This document shows, piece by piece, positions 9,289-18,409 of a DNA stretch of 64,000 nt (positions within the stretch are counted from its first letter, which is position 1; each line of letters begins with the position of its first letter). The notes below the pieces were generated by a model. That model searched no databases. It had not been told where the DNA came from and saw only the letters and a program-made list of their open reading frames with translations. This stretch comes from Ryuthela nishihirai (taxonomy: Eukaryota; Arthropoda; Arachnida; Araneae; Heptathelidae): assembly GCA_038380435.1 (NCBI GenBank), contig JAWZYU010000019.1, positions 32,203,801 to 32,267,800 of the forward strand, written 5' to 3'. Both the position numbers and the translations under genes were made by a program.

Positions 9289-9669
9289 GGGGCGGGGGTG
9301 GCTCAGTCGGTAGCGCGCCAGGCTCGTAATCTGTAGTTCCCAGGTTCGAGTCCCAGCTGGGTCAGCGTTGAGATTTATCTCCGCAAAATTCCCCGCCCTG
9401 CCCACGGTCAGTAGGGGACACCGATGGGCTTGGAAAGGCCGCCGTCCGTCGGATGGGACGTTAAGCCGTGGCCCCGTGTGTGGGAGAGAGCTATACCCTG
9501 TGCACGTTAAAGAACACGCTGGATGGCCTTGACGGGAGGCTACCATCTGTCTCCCAACAGCTGTTCCAGTGGGTTCCCAACCTTCTCTGAGCCTTCGGGG
9601 TCCATGTGACCTGGCCATTTAGCCCATGGTGTGCAAAAAAGTGCCGCTCAGAGGTAAAACAACCCAACC
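9289..9669 (+). mobile_element. SINE-B copy, full length, young
   Basis: Head GGGGCGGGGGTGGCTCAGTC carries an A box (TGGCTCAGTCGG) and a B box (GGTTCGAGTCC). The body runs GGAAAGGCCGCCGTCCGTCG, AAGAACACGCTGGATGGCCT and CAAAAAAGTGCCGCTCAGAG to the end AAAACAACCCAACC. An 11 bp duplication, TTTTCTGACCA, is perfect at 9278-9288 and 9670-9680. No poly(A): the 3' end is AACCC-type. Reference copy for the family in this window. Confidence 0.96.
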
Positions 9670-9831
9670 TTTTCTGACCAAGAGCAGTGGGGAGGTGGAA
9701 ATATGTTGAGTGATGCCATCCGATGCTCCACTATACAGGATAGTACTACATCTAATGGAAGGCAGCGGAAGTCACTCTCGTGTGCTGATCGACGCAAAAG
9801 GAAAATTGATATTACAGCTGCAGAGCAGTGG

Positions 9832-10222
9832 AGTTGGGTTGGGTTGTTTTACCTCTGAGCGGCACTTTTTTGCACACCATGGGCTAAATGGCCAGGTCAC
9901 ATGGACCCCGAAGGCTCAGAGAAAGTTGGGGGAGGGGACCCACTGGAACGGCTGTTGGGAGACAGATGGTAGCCTCCCGTCAAGGCCATCCAGCGTGTTC
10001 TTTAACGTGCACAGGGTATGGCTCTCCCGCACACGGGGCCACGGCTTAACGTCCCATCCGACGGACGGCGGCCTTTTCAAGCCCATCGGTGTCCCCTACT
10101 GACCGTGGGCAGGGAGGGGAATTTTGCGGAGATAAATCTCAACGCTGACCCAGCTGGGACTCGAACCTGGGAACTACAGATTACGAGCCTGGCGCGCTAC
10201 CGACTGAGCCACCCCCGCCCCT
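9832..10222 (-). mobile_element. SINE-B copy, full length, young
   Basis: Inverted copy from GTTGGGTTGGGTTGTTTTAC to CCACCCCCGCCCC. Perfect 11 bp duplication CAGAGCAGTGG at 9821-9831 and 10223-10233. Very close to the copy at 9289, and in opposite orientation, so the pair forms an inverted repeat with a spacer of about 160 bp. Confidence 0.96.
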
Positions 10223-10547
10223 CAGAGCAGTGGGGAAGGAACCTTTCGAAAAGATCTGTATTACGCAATAGTTGTCCAAATCCGTCTGTTCATTCAATTC
10301 AAGAAAATGAAAACTTTTTTAATTTTGAGCCGTGCCCAAGAATTATTACCAATAAGATTTGGTAGCGATAAAGTCGGAATATATACTGTAACTCTGTAAT
10401 TGAATTGTGCCCAGAGTCGACCGTTTTCGAAGGGAGAATTTCCAGCTTGTTTTTTATTATACAATAATTAAAAAAATTATAATCGCTACCATGAGCTCAT
10501 ATAATTGGGACTAATGTCCATGTTCCAAGCTCTCGTGGGTTCGAGGA

Positions 10548-10945
10548 TGATTGGGAGAGGGGACCCACTGGACAGCTGTTAGTGGAATGGTGTCGGCCTC
10601 CCGTCAAGGCCATCCAGCGTGTTCTTTGACGTGCGTGGGGTGTGGCTTTCCCACACACGTGACCACGAGTTAATGTCCCATCCGACGGACGGCGGCCTTT
10701 TAAAGCCCAACACTGACCCCTATTCACTGTAGGCAGGTCGGGAGTTTGGCAGAGAAAAATCTCTTCACTTGTCCAGCTGGAACTCGAATCTGAGAATCGC
10801 AGGTTACGAGCCTGGCACGCTACCAACTGAACCTCCTCTAGCAGGGGAGATGGCTACGATAAATCTCAACTCTGGATGCAGTTGGAACTAGAACCGGGGA
10901 ATTGAGCATTACGAGCTTGGCGCGACTGAGCCAACCACCGCCCCG
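10548..10945 (-). mobile_element. SINE-B copy plus a second head, old
   Basis: First part (10548-10846) reads GGGGACCCACTGGACAGCTG, CATCCAGCGTGTTCTTTGAC, CGACGGACGGCGGCC and a head ending near 10840. A second head-proximal fragment (10850-10945) repeats GATAAATCTCAACTCTGG and GAACTAGAACCGGGGAATT. The 3' tail of the first copy is missing. Confidence 0.82.
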
Positions 10946-12160
10946 AAAGATATTCGAGTATAAAAGGAGGATAATAAAAAAAATGTCTACGGCAATTTTT
11001 TGGTGTAGATCAGAGAATACTTCAAGATTTAGATCTCTAATGGCTGGAGTTAAAATGAAAACACCATTGTGCCTGACGAGCTCAGAGCTTTGAGCTTCCC
11101 TAATATTATTATGCGTTCAGAGTCTTTCTTTCCCTTTAAGTATTCAAAGCAGGGGCAATTTCTTTTGTCCCAAAGTGAAGTGGGACAACAACGAGCTACA
11201 AAGATGAGCCATCACTCTCAGAGCTTGCCTATCTCTTCCATCGGTACCTGACTAAAAGTATCGGGCACCCCTCAAAGTGATCCTCACTGACCTCATCACG
11301 GAGAGGTATTCCGGTTAACATAGCGAAATCACTCGCACCCAGCATTTAAAAGGTGCAGGTGCGGGCCAGTGAGGGTCTAAAACGGGTCGTGGACTCCTGC
11401 CGCGCTGACGTAATTGCTTTCGGCAGTGCAATTTGTCCCTCAACGGAGCCGCTGCAGCGTCGCGTTTCTATCGTACTTAGAACGAGGTGCGGTAGTCACC
11501 AGGGAACTCTGAATTTGAAGAATTTAAATATAAGTAACTCTTCAATTGAACCTAATTCGGTTTTTACGCTAAATGGTTGTTTTAAGGAGGAGGATTGGGT
11601 TATTTAATGCCAATTTATGGCACGATGTTCAGAAATCGAGATTTTATTTGTTCGGATGAATGTTTTCCTAGATAAGCTGTGAAACTGAAGTGGGGCAAGA
11701 GCTGAGATTTTGGAATACCTAATTGGAAAATAGAGGGGAAAAAGATGATGGCAGGCCAGGAGAGGAAAAAGTTGCGAGTCGTAACCCTAGAGGATTGCAG
11801 ATGCAAAATATAGGTCAGAACACTTAATGTAATTCAGTTGGAGGAGAAAGTCAGTTAGCGACGCGCCTAGAAATATGTTAAACTTATTCATGGCGAGGAA
11901 GAAGTTGAATTGCAATGAAAGATGATCCACTTACACTTGATTCTTTCCTTCAGACCTAACAGATGGTTTCAAAACGTGGGTTTTCAGGAAAAATGCAGTT
12001 TTTGTTTCCAAAACATTCATTATATTTGGGAATTAAACGTATTTTCTTGTTTTAATGTCCTGATGGGTGAAATGATCTGTCAACAATCATGTTTTAATAT
12101 TTTTAAGGTAATATAATGTGATTTTTGGGACGCCTTAGGTTGAAATATATTAATGAAATT
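10946..12160. other. Unassigned sequence, 1.2 kb
   Basis: No family or gene recognised. A GC- and CpG-richer block lies at about 11350-11480 inside otherwise AT-rich DNA. Short open frames here lack any recognisable motif. Confidence 0.35.
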
Positions 12161-12167
12161 CTTACAG

Positions 12168-12405
12168 ATCAAAGTTCTTTAATGAAATGTTTTAATGGCA
12201 GTCAAAGTTTTCAAAGAAATTGTGGCAGGACGAAGTCTCGTGATGACATTATGGCAAGTGGAAGTCTCATGATGTATATATGTCGAAGTTAAATAATGAA
12301 ACTTTAGACAGAAGTATCTTAATGAAATTATGGAATTTTAATGAAACTTTAGGCCAAAGTATCTTGATAAAATTATGGTATGTCAAAGTTTCTTAATTAC
12401 ATGCA
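12168..12405. repeat. Degenerate tandem repeat, about 30-37 bp period
   Basis: Units built on AAAGTNTCTTAATGAAATTATGG recur about seven times with heavy drift (AAAGTTCTTTAATGAAATG, GAAGTCTCATGATG, AAGTATCTTAATGAAATT, AAGTTTCTTAATTACATG). Confidence 0.65.
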
Positions 12406-12599
12406 CCAGTGATATTGATCAGGAGAATGAGTAAATGTTGAATTTGAATTGATGTTACAGTAAAAAAATTAATTTCCTTTAATAACATAAATGCTAAATA
12501 TGAATAGGACAATCGAGACATTTACTTGTTTCGATTGTCCTATACATGTGTAGCAAAATATTTATGTTGTATACATATCTAAAATTTAAGTTTTATTAT

Positions 12600-12795
12600 T
12601 ATGGCCGAGTGGTTAGCGCGCTTGGCTACTGAGCTAAGAGACCTGGGTTCGAGCCCCGGGTAAGGCATGGCCGTTAGTGTTGTTTTTCTGCTGAAGTCCT
12701 ATCATCCTCACAGACCTTCTACTGTGGCATATAAACTGGCAGGCTCCTGTCAGACCTCTGTGGCAAACAGCTGCTTGAGGGGGTGTTTATTTATT
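12600..12795 (+). mobile_element. SINE-A copy, full length
   Basis: Head ATGGCCGAGTGGTTAGCGCG, B box GGGTTCGAGCCCCGGG, body CAGACCTTCTACTGTGGCAT and tail with CAGCTGCTTGAGGGGGTG. Retains both internal promoter boxes. The A/T-rich flanks prevent a clear call of the target duplication. Confidence 0.92.
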
Positions 12796-13422
12796 TTGTT
12801 TATTATTTATTATCCTTCGTTTTTTCCTAGATTGATGGGACATTCGGATAATCGGAAAATTTAAATAACCCGAATGCCCTGTTCCCCATGTTTGCCGTGT
12901 AAAAACGCTTTATTGTAGTTTTCCATGCGAAATTATATTTTAAAATATACCGCACAACTATATCGGAATATCATTTCATTGTAGTTCGCGTTGAGTTATT
13001 TCATTAGAGTAAAAAAATCCTATATATATATATCATCTGCACAAAGAATCAATTTACGACAATTATTAAAATTAGACTTAATAATTAGCATAAAGGAGGT
13101 ATAATAAAGGACTTAAAACTGCTCCCTGAGGTATTCTTATGGTAATTAATTCTAAAGCGAAGAAATTTAAGTAGTGTCAAATATATTCTTATCACAGATG
13201 CAACGATTTAAATCCAATTAAAAGGTCCTGAGTCACTTAAAGCAACTTGAAGGGTAATTTATACTTTATTTATTATTTATTTCCGGACTTGTCTCACAAA
13301 GAAAAAGGGGGTCATCCTGGTCTCCCGAATATGACTTTCATTATAGTAATATGGGTTATATTTAACCATGATATGATGATTGTAACCATTCCTAAATTCA
13401 GTCTGGTGAACATACTCACAGT
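12796..13422. other. AT-rich unassigned sequence
   Basis: Contains a short (TA)n run near 13021-13034. No coding or repeat family identified. Confidence 0.3.
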
Positions 13423-13516
13423 TTGGGTTGTTTTTGTTTTACCTCTGAGCGGCACTTTTTTGCACATAATGGGCTAAATGGTCAAGTCACAAGGACCCCG
13501 AAAGCTCAGAGAAGGA
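13423..13516 (-). mobile_element. SINE-B 3' end only
   Basis: Reads TTGGGTTG, TTTTACCTCTGAGCGGCACT, GGGCTAAATGGTCAAGTCAC and CCCCGAAAGCTCAGAGAAGG, then stops. A strongly 5'-truncated insertion. Confidence 0.9.
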
Positions 13517-13765
13517 AACATACTAACATAAATCTTCGATGTTAAAGTTGCAGGAAACACTAACTTGAGTTGGGGGTGGATATGTACCTCAGATCTCTAG
13601 TCACGTGCTCTTAATCACCAAACTATTGACTACTTATTAAGATTTTCATTTATTCCATTTACTGAAGAAAATTCTTTCTCTAGATTGTATTAGATTTGTA
13701 AGAATGACTTTTCAACTGAATTAGCGTTGAAAAATTTCCTAGGTAAATTTAATTCTAATTTAAAA

Positions 13766-14052
13766 GCAAACTTCCTGCTGTAAACTGCAAAACAAACTCT
13801 ACCAGCCAAAAATGCCACTGGAAAAAAAACTGTTATTTTGAACTACAAAACAATCTCTGTAAGTAAAAAATTACCAATAGAAAGCAAAACTATTCTTATA
13901 AACTGCAAAGCAATCTTTACAAGCTGAAAACAAAACTGTTTTTATAAACTGCAAAACGATCCTTGCAAGCCAAATATGCCACTTGATAGCTAAACTGTTG
14001 TTATACACTACCAAACAATTTCTATATGCCAAAAATGCCACTACTAATGCAG
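13766..14052. repeat. Degenerate tandem repeat, about 60-65 bp period
   Basis: Four or five units share ATAAACTGCAAAACAAT, TTGCAAGCCAAA and AATGCCACT. The open frame over it (13871-14203 minus) reflects the repeat and is not a likely gene. The Tigger transposon sits immediately to its right. Confidence 0.65.
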
Positions 14053-14065
14053 TCGAAAGTGAATA

Positions 14066-16249
14066 GAGTGGTACCTCGGTTACCGAGCATAATTCGTTCC
14101 GGAAACGTACTTGTAATCCGAAGCACTCGTATATGAAAGCGAATAACTCATAACAAATAATGGAAACCCCAATGATTCGTTCCACAACAAAAAATTTATT
14201 CAAATAAAATGTTTAATACAAAATAAAAAGAATACATATAGGTACATAAAAATAATACACACAATTAATTTGCGTTTGGAACACTGGAATCTTTTTCCTT
14301 TTGTGTAACTCTAACGACGAAACTATCAAGGGACATTTGCTTCTGCCTTCTCTTTATAATTTCCCGAAAATTTGACATTGCATTGTCATTAAAAAGGTTG
14401 ACTGCTCGCATTGCCACAGCCTTATTTGGGTGGTGTTTTTCTACAACATTTTGGACTGTTTTCCACATTTTACACATGTCCTTAATCTCATTTGAAGTGA
14501 GTGATTCCTCCTCCTTTTTCTCGTCTTCCTCACACGAGATCTCCTCCACAAACTTTTGCTGTTGCTCGCGATGCAGATCCATTAGTTCGTCGGTGGTCAG
14601 CTCCTGGCGATGTTCCTCCACCAGCTCTTGAATGTCGTCCTCATTCACTTCCAGTCCCATGTTCTTCCCCAAGGAGACAATTTCATCGAGAACTGGCAGT
14701 TCCTCTTCGTGAGCTAACCCCTCACAGTTATCTCCTAGAATGCAGTCAGGCCACAGTTTTCTCCAAGCAGAATTGAGCGTTCTCTTGGTGACCCCATTCC
14801 AAGCTTTATCGATGATCTTGAGACAGTTCACGATGTGGAAATGATTTTTCCAGAATTCTCGGAGGGTAAGATTTGTTCCTTCAGTTACCTCAAAGCACCG
14901 CTGAAATAATGCTTTGGTGTAAAGCTTTTTAAAGTTCGAAATGACTTGCTGATCCATGGGCTGAAGTAGTGGAGTGGTACTGGGAGGAAGGAACTTCACC
15001 TTAATGAACTCGAATTCCTCTAGTAAGTCATCCTCGAGACCTGGAGGATGAGCAGGGGCATTGTCCATAATTAGCAAAACTTTGAGTGGCAGATTATTTT
15101 CTAAAAGGTATTTTTTCACTGTAGGACCGAAGACCTCATTGATCCACTCAACGAACAAGATACGAGTGACCCAAGCTTTGCTGTTGGACCTCCACATAAC
15201 GTTTAACTGACTCTTCTGTACCTTGCATTTCTTGAAGGCACGTGGATTCTCGGAGTGATACACCAGCAAAGGCTTAATTTTAAAATCCCCGCTTGCATTA
15301 GCACAAAACAAGAGGGTGAGACGGTCTTTCATGGGCTTGTGACCAGGCATTGCATTCTCTTCTATAGTAATGTAAGTCCTCTTTGGCATCTTTTTCCAAA
15401 AAAGCCCTGTCTCGTCACAGTTAAAAACTTGCTGTGGTAGGTAACCCTCGGAAATCATGAGTTTCGGAAATTCGATGGCGAACGCCTCAGCTGCCTTAAC
15501 GTCCGAACTCGCAGCTTCTCCGTGTCGCATAACACTATGGATACCACTTCTCTTCTTAAAGTTGTCAAACCAGCCCCTGCTCGCTTTGAAGCCTTCTTCG
15601 TATCTTATCGACGTATCTGGCAGTTTACTTATGAGGTCGGCGTACAAAATCTTTGCCTTCTCGCAGATACAGTTTTCCGTCACAGTATCACCTGCTAGTT
15701 GTTTCTCGTTTATCCACACGAGAAGCAACTTTTCTACATCTTTCAGAACACGTGGCCGTTGCTTTGATAGTCGCGTGACTCCTTTTGCTACATCTAGTCC
15801 CCTTAATTCTTTTTTCTTCTTTAATATTGTGCAAATAGTCGATGTAGACTTATTATAAAATCTTGCGATGTCGACCACTCGCATACCTCGTGCGTGCTCC
15901 TCGATGATTTCCTTCTTAACTTCCACCGTAATCATTTTCTTCTTCTTATCACTTTCTTTTTCAACAGTTTTCTTTTTGGGAGCCATGGTTACAGTACTGT
16001 TATCAAAAAATACTCATTAACCACGTTTAGAAAGAAAATAAACAATACTTCGTACGTATGTTGAGTAAATATGTAAAGCACACCGACACCGACCGACTGA
16101 AACCGAACGTGACGGTTGGTAGACATGCGCATACATGTTACTCGTATTACAAGACTTAGCTCGCTTATCAAGTTAAAATTTATTTTAAAAATTTGCTCGT
16201 CTTGCAAAATACTCGCAAACAAAGTTACTCGCAATCCAAGGTTTTACTG
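14066..16249 (-). mobile_element. Tigger/pogo-type DNA transposon, apparently complete
   Basis: TA dinucleotides lie at 14064-14065 and 16250-16251. The right end on the minus strand reads CAGTAAAACCTTGGATTGCG; the left end on the plus strand reads GAGTGGTACCTCGGTTACCG, with the first base probably changed from C. The ends are therefore related (CAGT-N-N-ACCT-GG) but not identical, and both continue into GCGAGT / GAGCAT-like subterminal motifs. The only gene is the intact transposase. At 2,184 bp the element has the size expected of an autonomous Tigger, and the open frame suggests recent arrival. Confidence 0.9.
14265..15986 (-). CDS. Tigger/pogo-type transposase, intact
   Basis: 573 codons from ATG to TAA with no break, the only intact long gene in the window. 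The start MAPKKKTVEKES is followed by lysine-rich stretches that could act as a nuclear localisation signal. Residues about 18-70 match a CENP-B/pogo helix-turn-helix (EIIEEHARGMRVVDIARFYN). Residues 75-150 match the second, Tc5/CENP-B-type DNA-binding domain (GWFDNFKKRSGI). The DDE-1 catalytic domain follows, with acidic residues at D191 (NCDETGLFWK), D308 (LLIMDNAPAH) and D345 (LLQPMDQQVI). The C-terminal part (430-520) is glutamate-rich and probably coiled. Length and order agree with TIGD1-like proteins. A poly(A) signal (AATAAA on the minus strand) lies about 65 nt past the stop. It should cut and join its own ends at TA targets; whether it is expressed is unknown. Confidence 0.95.
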   Translation of the reverse strand: MAPKKKTVEKESDKKKKMITVEVKKEIIEEHARGMRVVDIARFYNKSTSTICTILKKKKELRGLDVAKGVTRLSKQRPRVLKDVEKLLLVWINEKQLAGDTVTENCICEKAKILYADLISKLPDTSIRYEEGFKASRGWFDNFKKRSGIHSVMRHGEAASSDVKAAEAFAIEFPKLMISEGYLPQQVFNCDETGLFWKKMPKRTYITIEENAMPGHKPMKDRLTLLFCANASGDFKIKPLLVYHSENPRAFKKCKVQKSQLNVMWRSNSKAWVTRILFVEWINEVFGPTVKKYLLENNLPLKVLLIMDNAPAHPPGLEDDLLEEFEFIKVKFLPPSTTPLLQPMDQQVISNFKKLYTKALFQRCFEVTEGTNLTLREFWKNHFHIVNCLKIIDKAWNGVTKRTLNSAWRKLWPDCILGDNCEGLAHEEELPVLDEIVSLGKNMGLEVNEDDIQELVEEHRQELTTDELMDLHREQQQKFVEEISCEEDEKKEEESLTSNEIKDMCKMWKTVQNVVEKHHPNKAVAMRAVNLFNDNAMSNFREIIKRRQKQMSLDSFVVRVTQKEKDSSVPNAN

Positions 16250-16263
16250 TATTGTTCTTCATC

Positions 16264-16350
16264 ACAGATCTACTCTATGACGTAGTGTACTGACAAGTTC
16301 CTGTCAGACTTCTTTGGTAAGCTGCTGACTGAGGGGTAATTTATTTATTT
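16264..16350 (+). mobile_element. SINE-A 3' fragment, old
   Basis: GATCTACTCTATGACGTA, CCTGTCAGACTTCTTTGGTA and GCTGACTGAGGGGTAATTTA match the last 85 bp of SINE-A with several changes. Confidence 0.75.
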
Positions 16351-16590
16351 TCAATGACCCTATGAATTGATCGCTCTTGCCAAAAACTGAAAAAAGAAAA
16401 AAAAAATGAAACTGCACTTGTTTGGGGAAAAAAAAGGAGGTTTACCATAATCTCTGCAAATAAAAATTTTATTATAATATTGGGGTTGATATTTGCCATA
16501 TTAAGTTAAATGTAACCAGTCCTAAATTCAAGAGTCCTAAGTCACCAGTCCTTAATTTAGCTGACATACACTGATGTACTTATTAAATAT

Positions 16591-17229
16591 TGTTACGACA
16601 GAAGAATCTGGCAACCGAAAGCAAAGTTTCAGCCAACGAATAAGAACGTTGGGAGAATTTGGAGAAGAAGAGTGGAGCGTTAACGGTCGTTTTGTATTGT
16701 AACGGTCGTTGTGTTGTAACGGTCGGAGAGTTCGAAAATGGACGGTGAGCTGTTCTGAGACAGTGCGCGTAAGTATCAAGAAGTAACTTGATGTGTTGTG
16801 TATACGCGGAAGGATAAAAGTGGGATCTTTTATCGTTAAGTATCAAGAAGTAACTTGATGTGTTGTGTATACGCGGAAGTATAAAAGTGGGAACTTTTAT
16901 GGCTAACTTCGAATGTCTACACGGACTGTCTTTTTGTTCGGCTAGTGTGTGAAAAGTTATTAGCACAGGACGAGAATTGGTTTACGAGTGAAGATCTTCG
17001 GGTGACCTGGTAAATCAAGTAAAAGGTAGTATTTAGTAAAATACACAGAGCTGATATTGTGTGCTCTACGCAGGAAGATTGATGACTTGTGCATGTTAAT
17101 AGTTGATTTGTTAATAAGATACTTCATCCATATTTCCTTTGTAACAATTTACCTTGTATTGAATTTGGTTTTGAAATATAGCTTTTAATACTCACGTTCA
17201 GCGGCTATCCATTTTTGTAATCCGCAACA
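16591..17229 (+). mobile_element. Candidate solo LTR, 639 bp
   Basis: Begins TGTTACGACAGAAG and ends AATCCGCAACA, giving the TGTT...AACA termini of an LTR, with ATAT on both sides (16587-16590 and 17230-17233) as a 4 bp duplication. Inside is a duplicated 67 bp block with a TATA-like motif (GTATAAAAGTGGG), expected of a U3 promoter, and then an A/T-rich stretch. No internal retrotransposon genes lie nearby, so it would be a solo LTR, probably Ty3/gypsy-like. The AT-rich flanks make the short duplication weak evidence alone. Confidence 0.68.
16771..16902 (+). promoter_or_regulatory. Duplicated 67 bp promoter-like block in the LTR
   Basis: Two head-to-tail 67 bp units, each with AAGTATCAAGAAGTAACTTG, TGTGTATACGCGGAAG and a TATA-like box (GGATAAAAGTGGG or GTATAAAAGTGGG). 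The units differ at only a few positions. Tandem U3 repeats of this kind often act as LTR enhancers; that role is inferred here. Confidence 0.65.
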
Positions 17230-17359
17230 ATATAATTAATTTTCCAGTTGTTTGTTACCTAAGATTACTAAATATTTCTTTAACTATTGAAGACAAAATT
17301 TATATTAATTATTAAAGTTCATTATTATAATATTTCATTTTGATAAATAATTTCAATAA

Positions 17360-17580
17360 TTAAACATTTGTACTGTCTAATACCGAAATAATCGTTACGC
17401 AAAATTCTAAAGCGTAATTTACTTAAATTATTTGAAACAATACTTAGTATTTAAGTTTTAATTAATTTCTAAGTAATATGACGCATTACTGTTAGGGAAA
17501 TATTCTAGCGTCCATAACTCTTTAAATACTAAACGAATATTATTGAAAATCGTGATTTAAATCACGATTTTCAATAATAT
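17360..17580. mobile_element. Partial copy of the palindrome MITE family, ending in a perfect 44 bp palindrome
   Basis: AATACCGAAATAATCGTTACG, CAAAATTCTAAAGCGTA and GAAATATTCTAGCGTCCATA resemble the interior of the element at 47062-47619. At 17537-17580 there is an exact 44 bp palindrome centred on GATTTAAATC. Ends of the element are not identifiable. Confidence 0.6.
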
Positions 17581-17736
17581 ATAATAATAATTATAATATA
17601 CTTACTCCATACTACCAGGCACTGGTCTAAAAATATAATGGGAAGAGGTGTATCAAGCTCATATAGAATATTTCAAATCTTTCCATCAGTTTTAGTGGTC
17701 TTTAATAAAAATTAGAAATCTCGATTTTAAATATGG

Positions 17737-17845
17737 TTTTCTAAACGAATTTCAATATGTTTTTATAAACGAAATTCAATATGCTTTTACAAACGAATTT
17801 CAATATGTTATTATAAACGAACTTCAATATGTTTTACAACATATA
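17737..17845. repeat. Tandem repeat, about 29 bp period, 4 units
   Basis: Units are variants of TTTATAAACGAATTTCAATATG (phrases AAACGAATTTCAATATG, AAACGAAATTCAATATG, AAACGAACTTCAATATG). Confidence 0.8.
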
Positions 17846-17924
17846 AATACATATATTATAGCATATTATATAATATATAATACATATTTTCAATATGTTT
17901 TATAACGAATATTATTGAAAATAT

Positions 17925-17982
17925 CTAATAATAAGTTAATGTATTAATATATTATTTTATATTAATACATTAACTTATATAA
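17925..17982. repeat. AT-rich hairpin
   Basis: ATAAGTTAATGTATTAATA and TATTAATACATTAACTTAT are exact reverse complements separated by about 10 bases. It lies just outside an HTH-encoding fragment and may be a MITE core or a cruciform-forming site. Confidence 0.75.
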
Positions 17983-18222
17983 TAATTCAAACGTCTGGAG
18001 TACATCTAAACGATGTTCAAACCATGTCCGACGTTCTAGGTCTATCGTTATTTTTCGATTAAGAATATTCTGTTTTTCCGGGAATTTCTTGTGCCATGCT
18101 CTAATGCCGCTACGGGATATTCTATTCTTCCCAAGGGCTGCTACAGGGTTTTTGTTGAACAGAGTGCAGAAATTTCTCTGTAATTGAATATCCGAATCCG
18201 ATTTGGCATCAAGAAAATGCAA
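17962..18222 (-). pseudogene. Helix-turn-helix fragment of a mariner-related transposase
   Basis: The 86-codon frame contains DIQLQRNFCTLFNKNPVAA and SGIRAWHKKFPEKQNIL. This pattern, an arginine/phenylalanine helix followed by an AWHKKF-type recognition helix, is seen at the N-terminus of many arthropod mariner-related transposases. The frame ends abruptly and no catalytic part follows, so this is a remnant. Identification rests on pattern memory and is tentative. Confidence 0.45.
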
Positions 18223-18409
18223 CTTAAGCAGATTGCTTTCTCTGTGGATTCATCGTTTTAAAATCTTATCTGTTTTACGACGTTAACACATCCGAAGGGT
18301 TACAGCAAAAACTGATAAGAAAAAAGAAACTTCTTCAGTTGGACTACTAAATGCAGCATATCGCGTGTCTCTTCAGTTAGTATTATTTTTTAATTCAGTT
18401 TTTAAATCA

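Noticed and set aside
9310..9370. tRNA gene
   Set aside because: The A and B boxes are the head of SINE-B; the acceptor stem does not close and the same head recurs in many copies attached to the SINE body.
9268..9618. Protein-coding frame with GPRLNVPSDGRRPFQAHRCP
   Set aside because: The same translated string recurs at 10018, 25360, 28253 and 46051, always inside SINE-B; it is a shadow of the repeat.
12603..12665. tRNA-Ser/Leu gene
   Set aside because: Head of SINE-A; no variable arm or matching acceptor stem, and the SINE body follows directly.
13871..14203. 110-codon cysteine/phenylalanine-rich protein
   Set aside because: It lies in a degenerate tandem repeat and runs into the Tigger left end.
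14501..14776. Plus-strand frames inside the transposase gene
   Set aside because: Antisense shadows of the intact transposase coding sequence.
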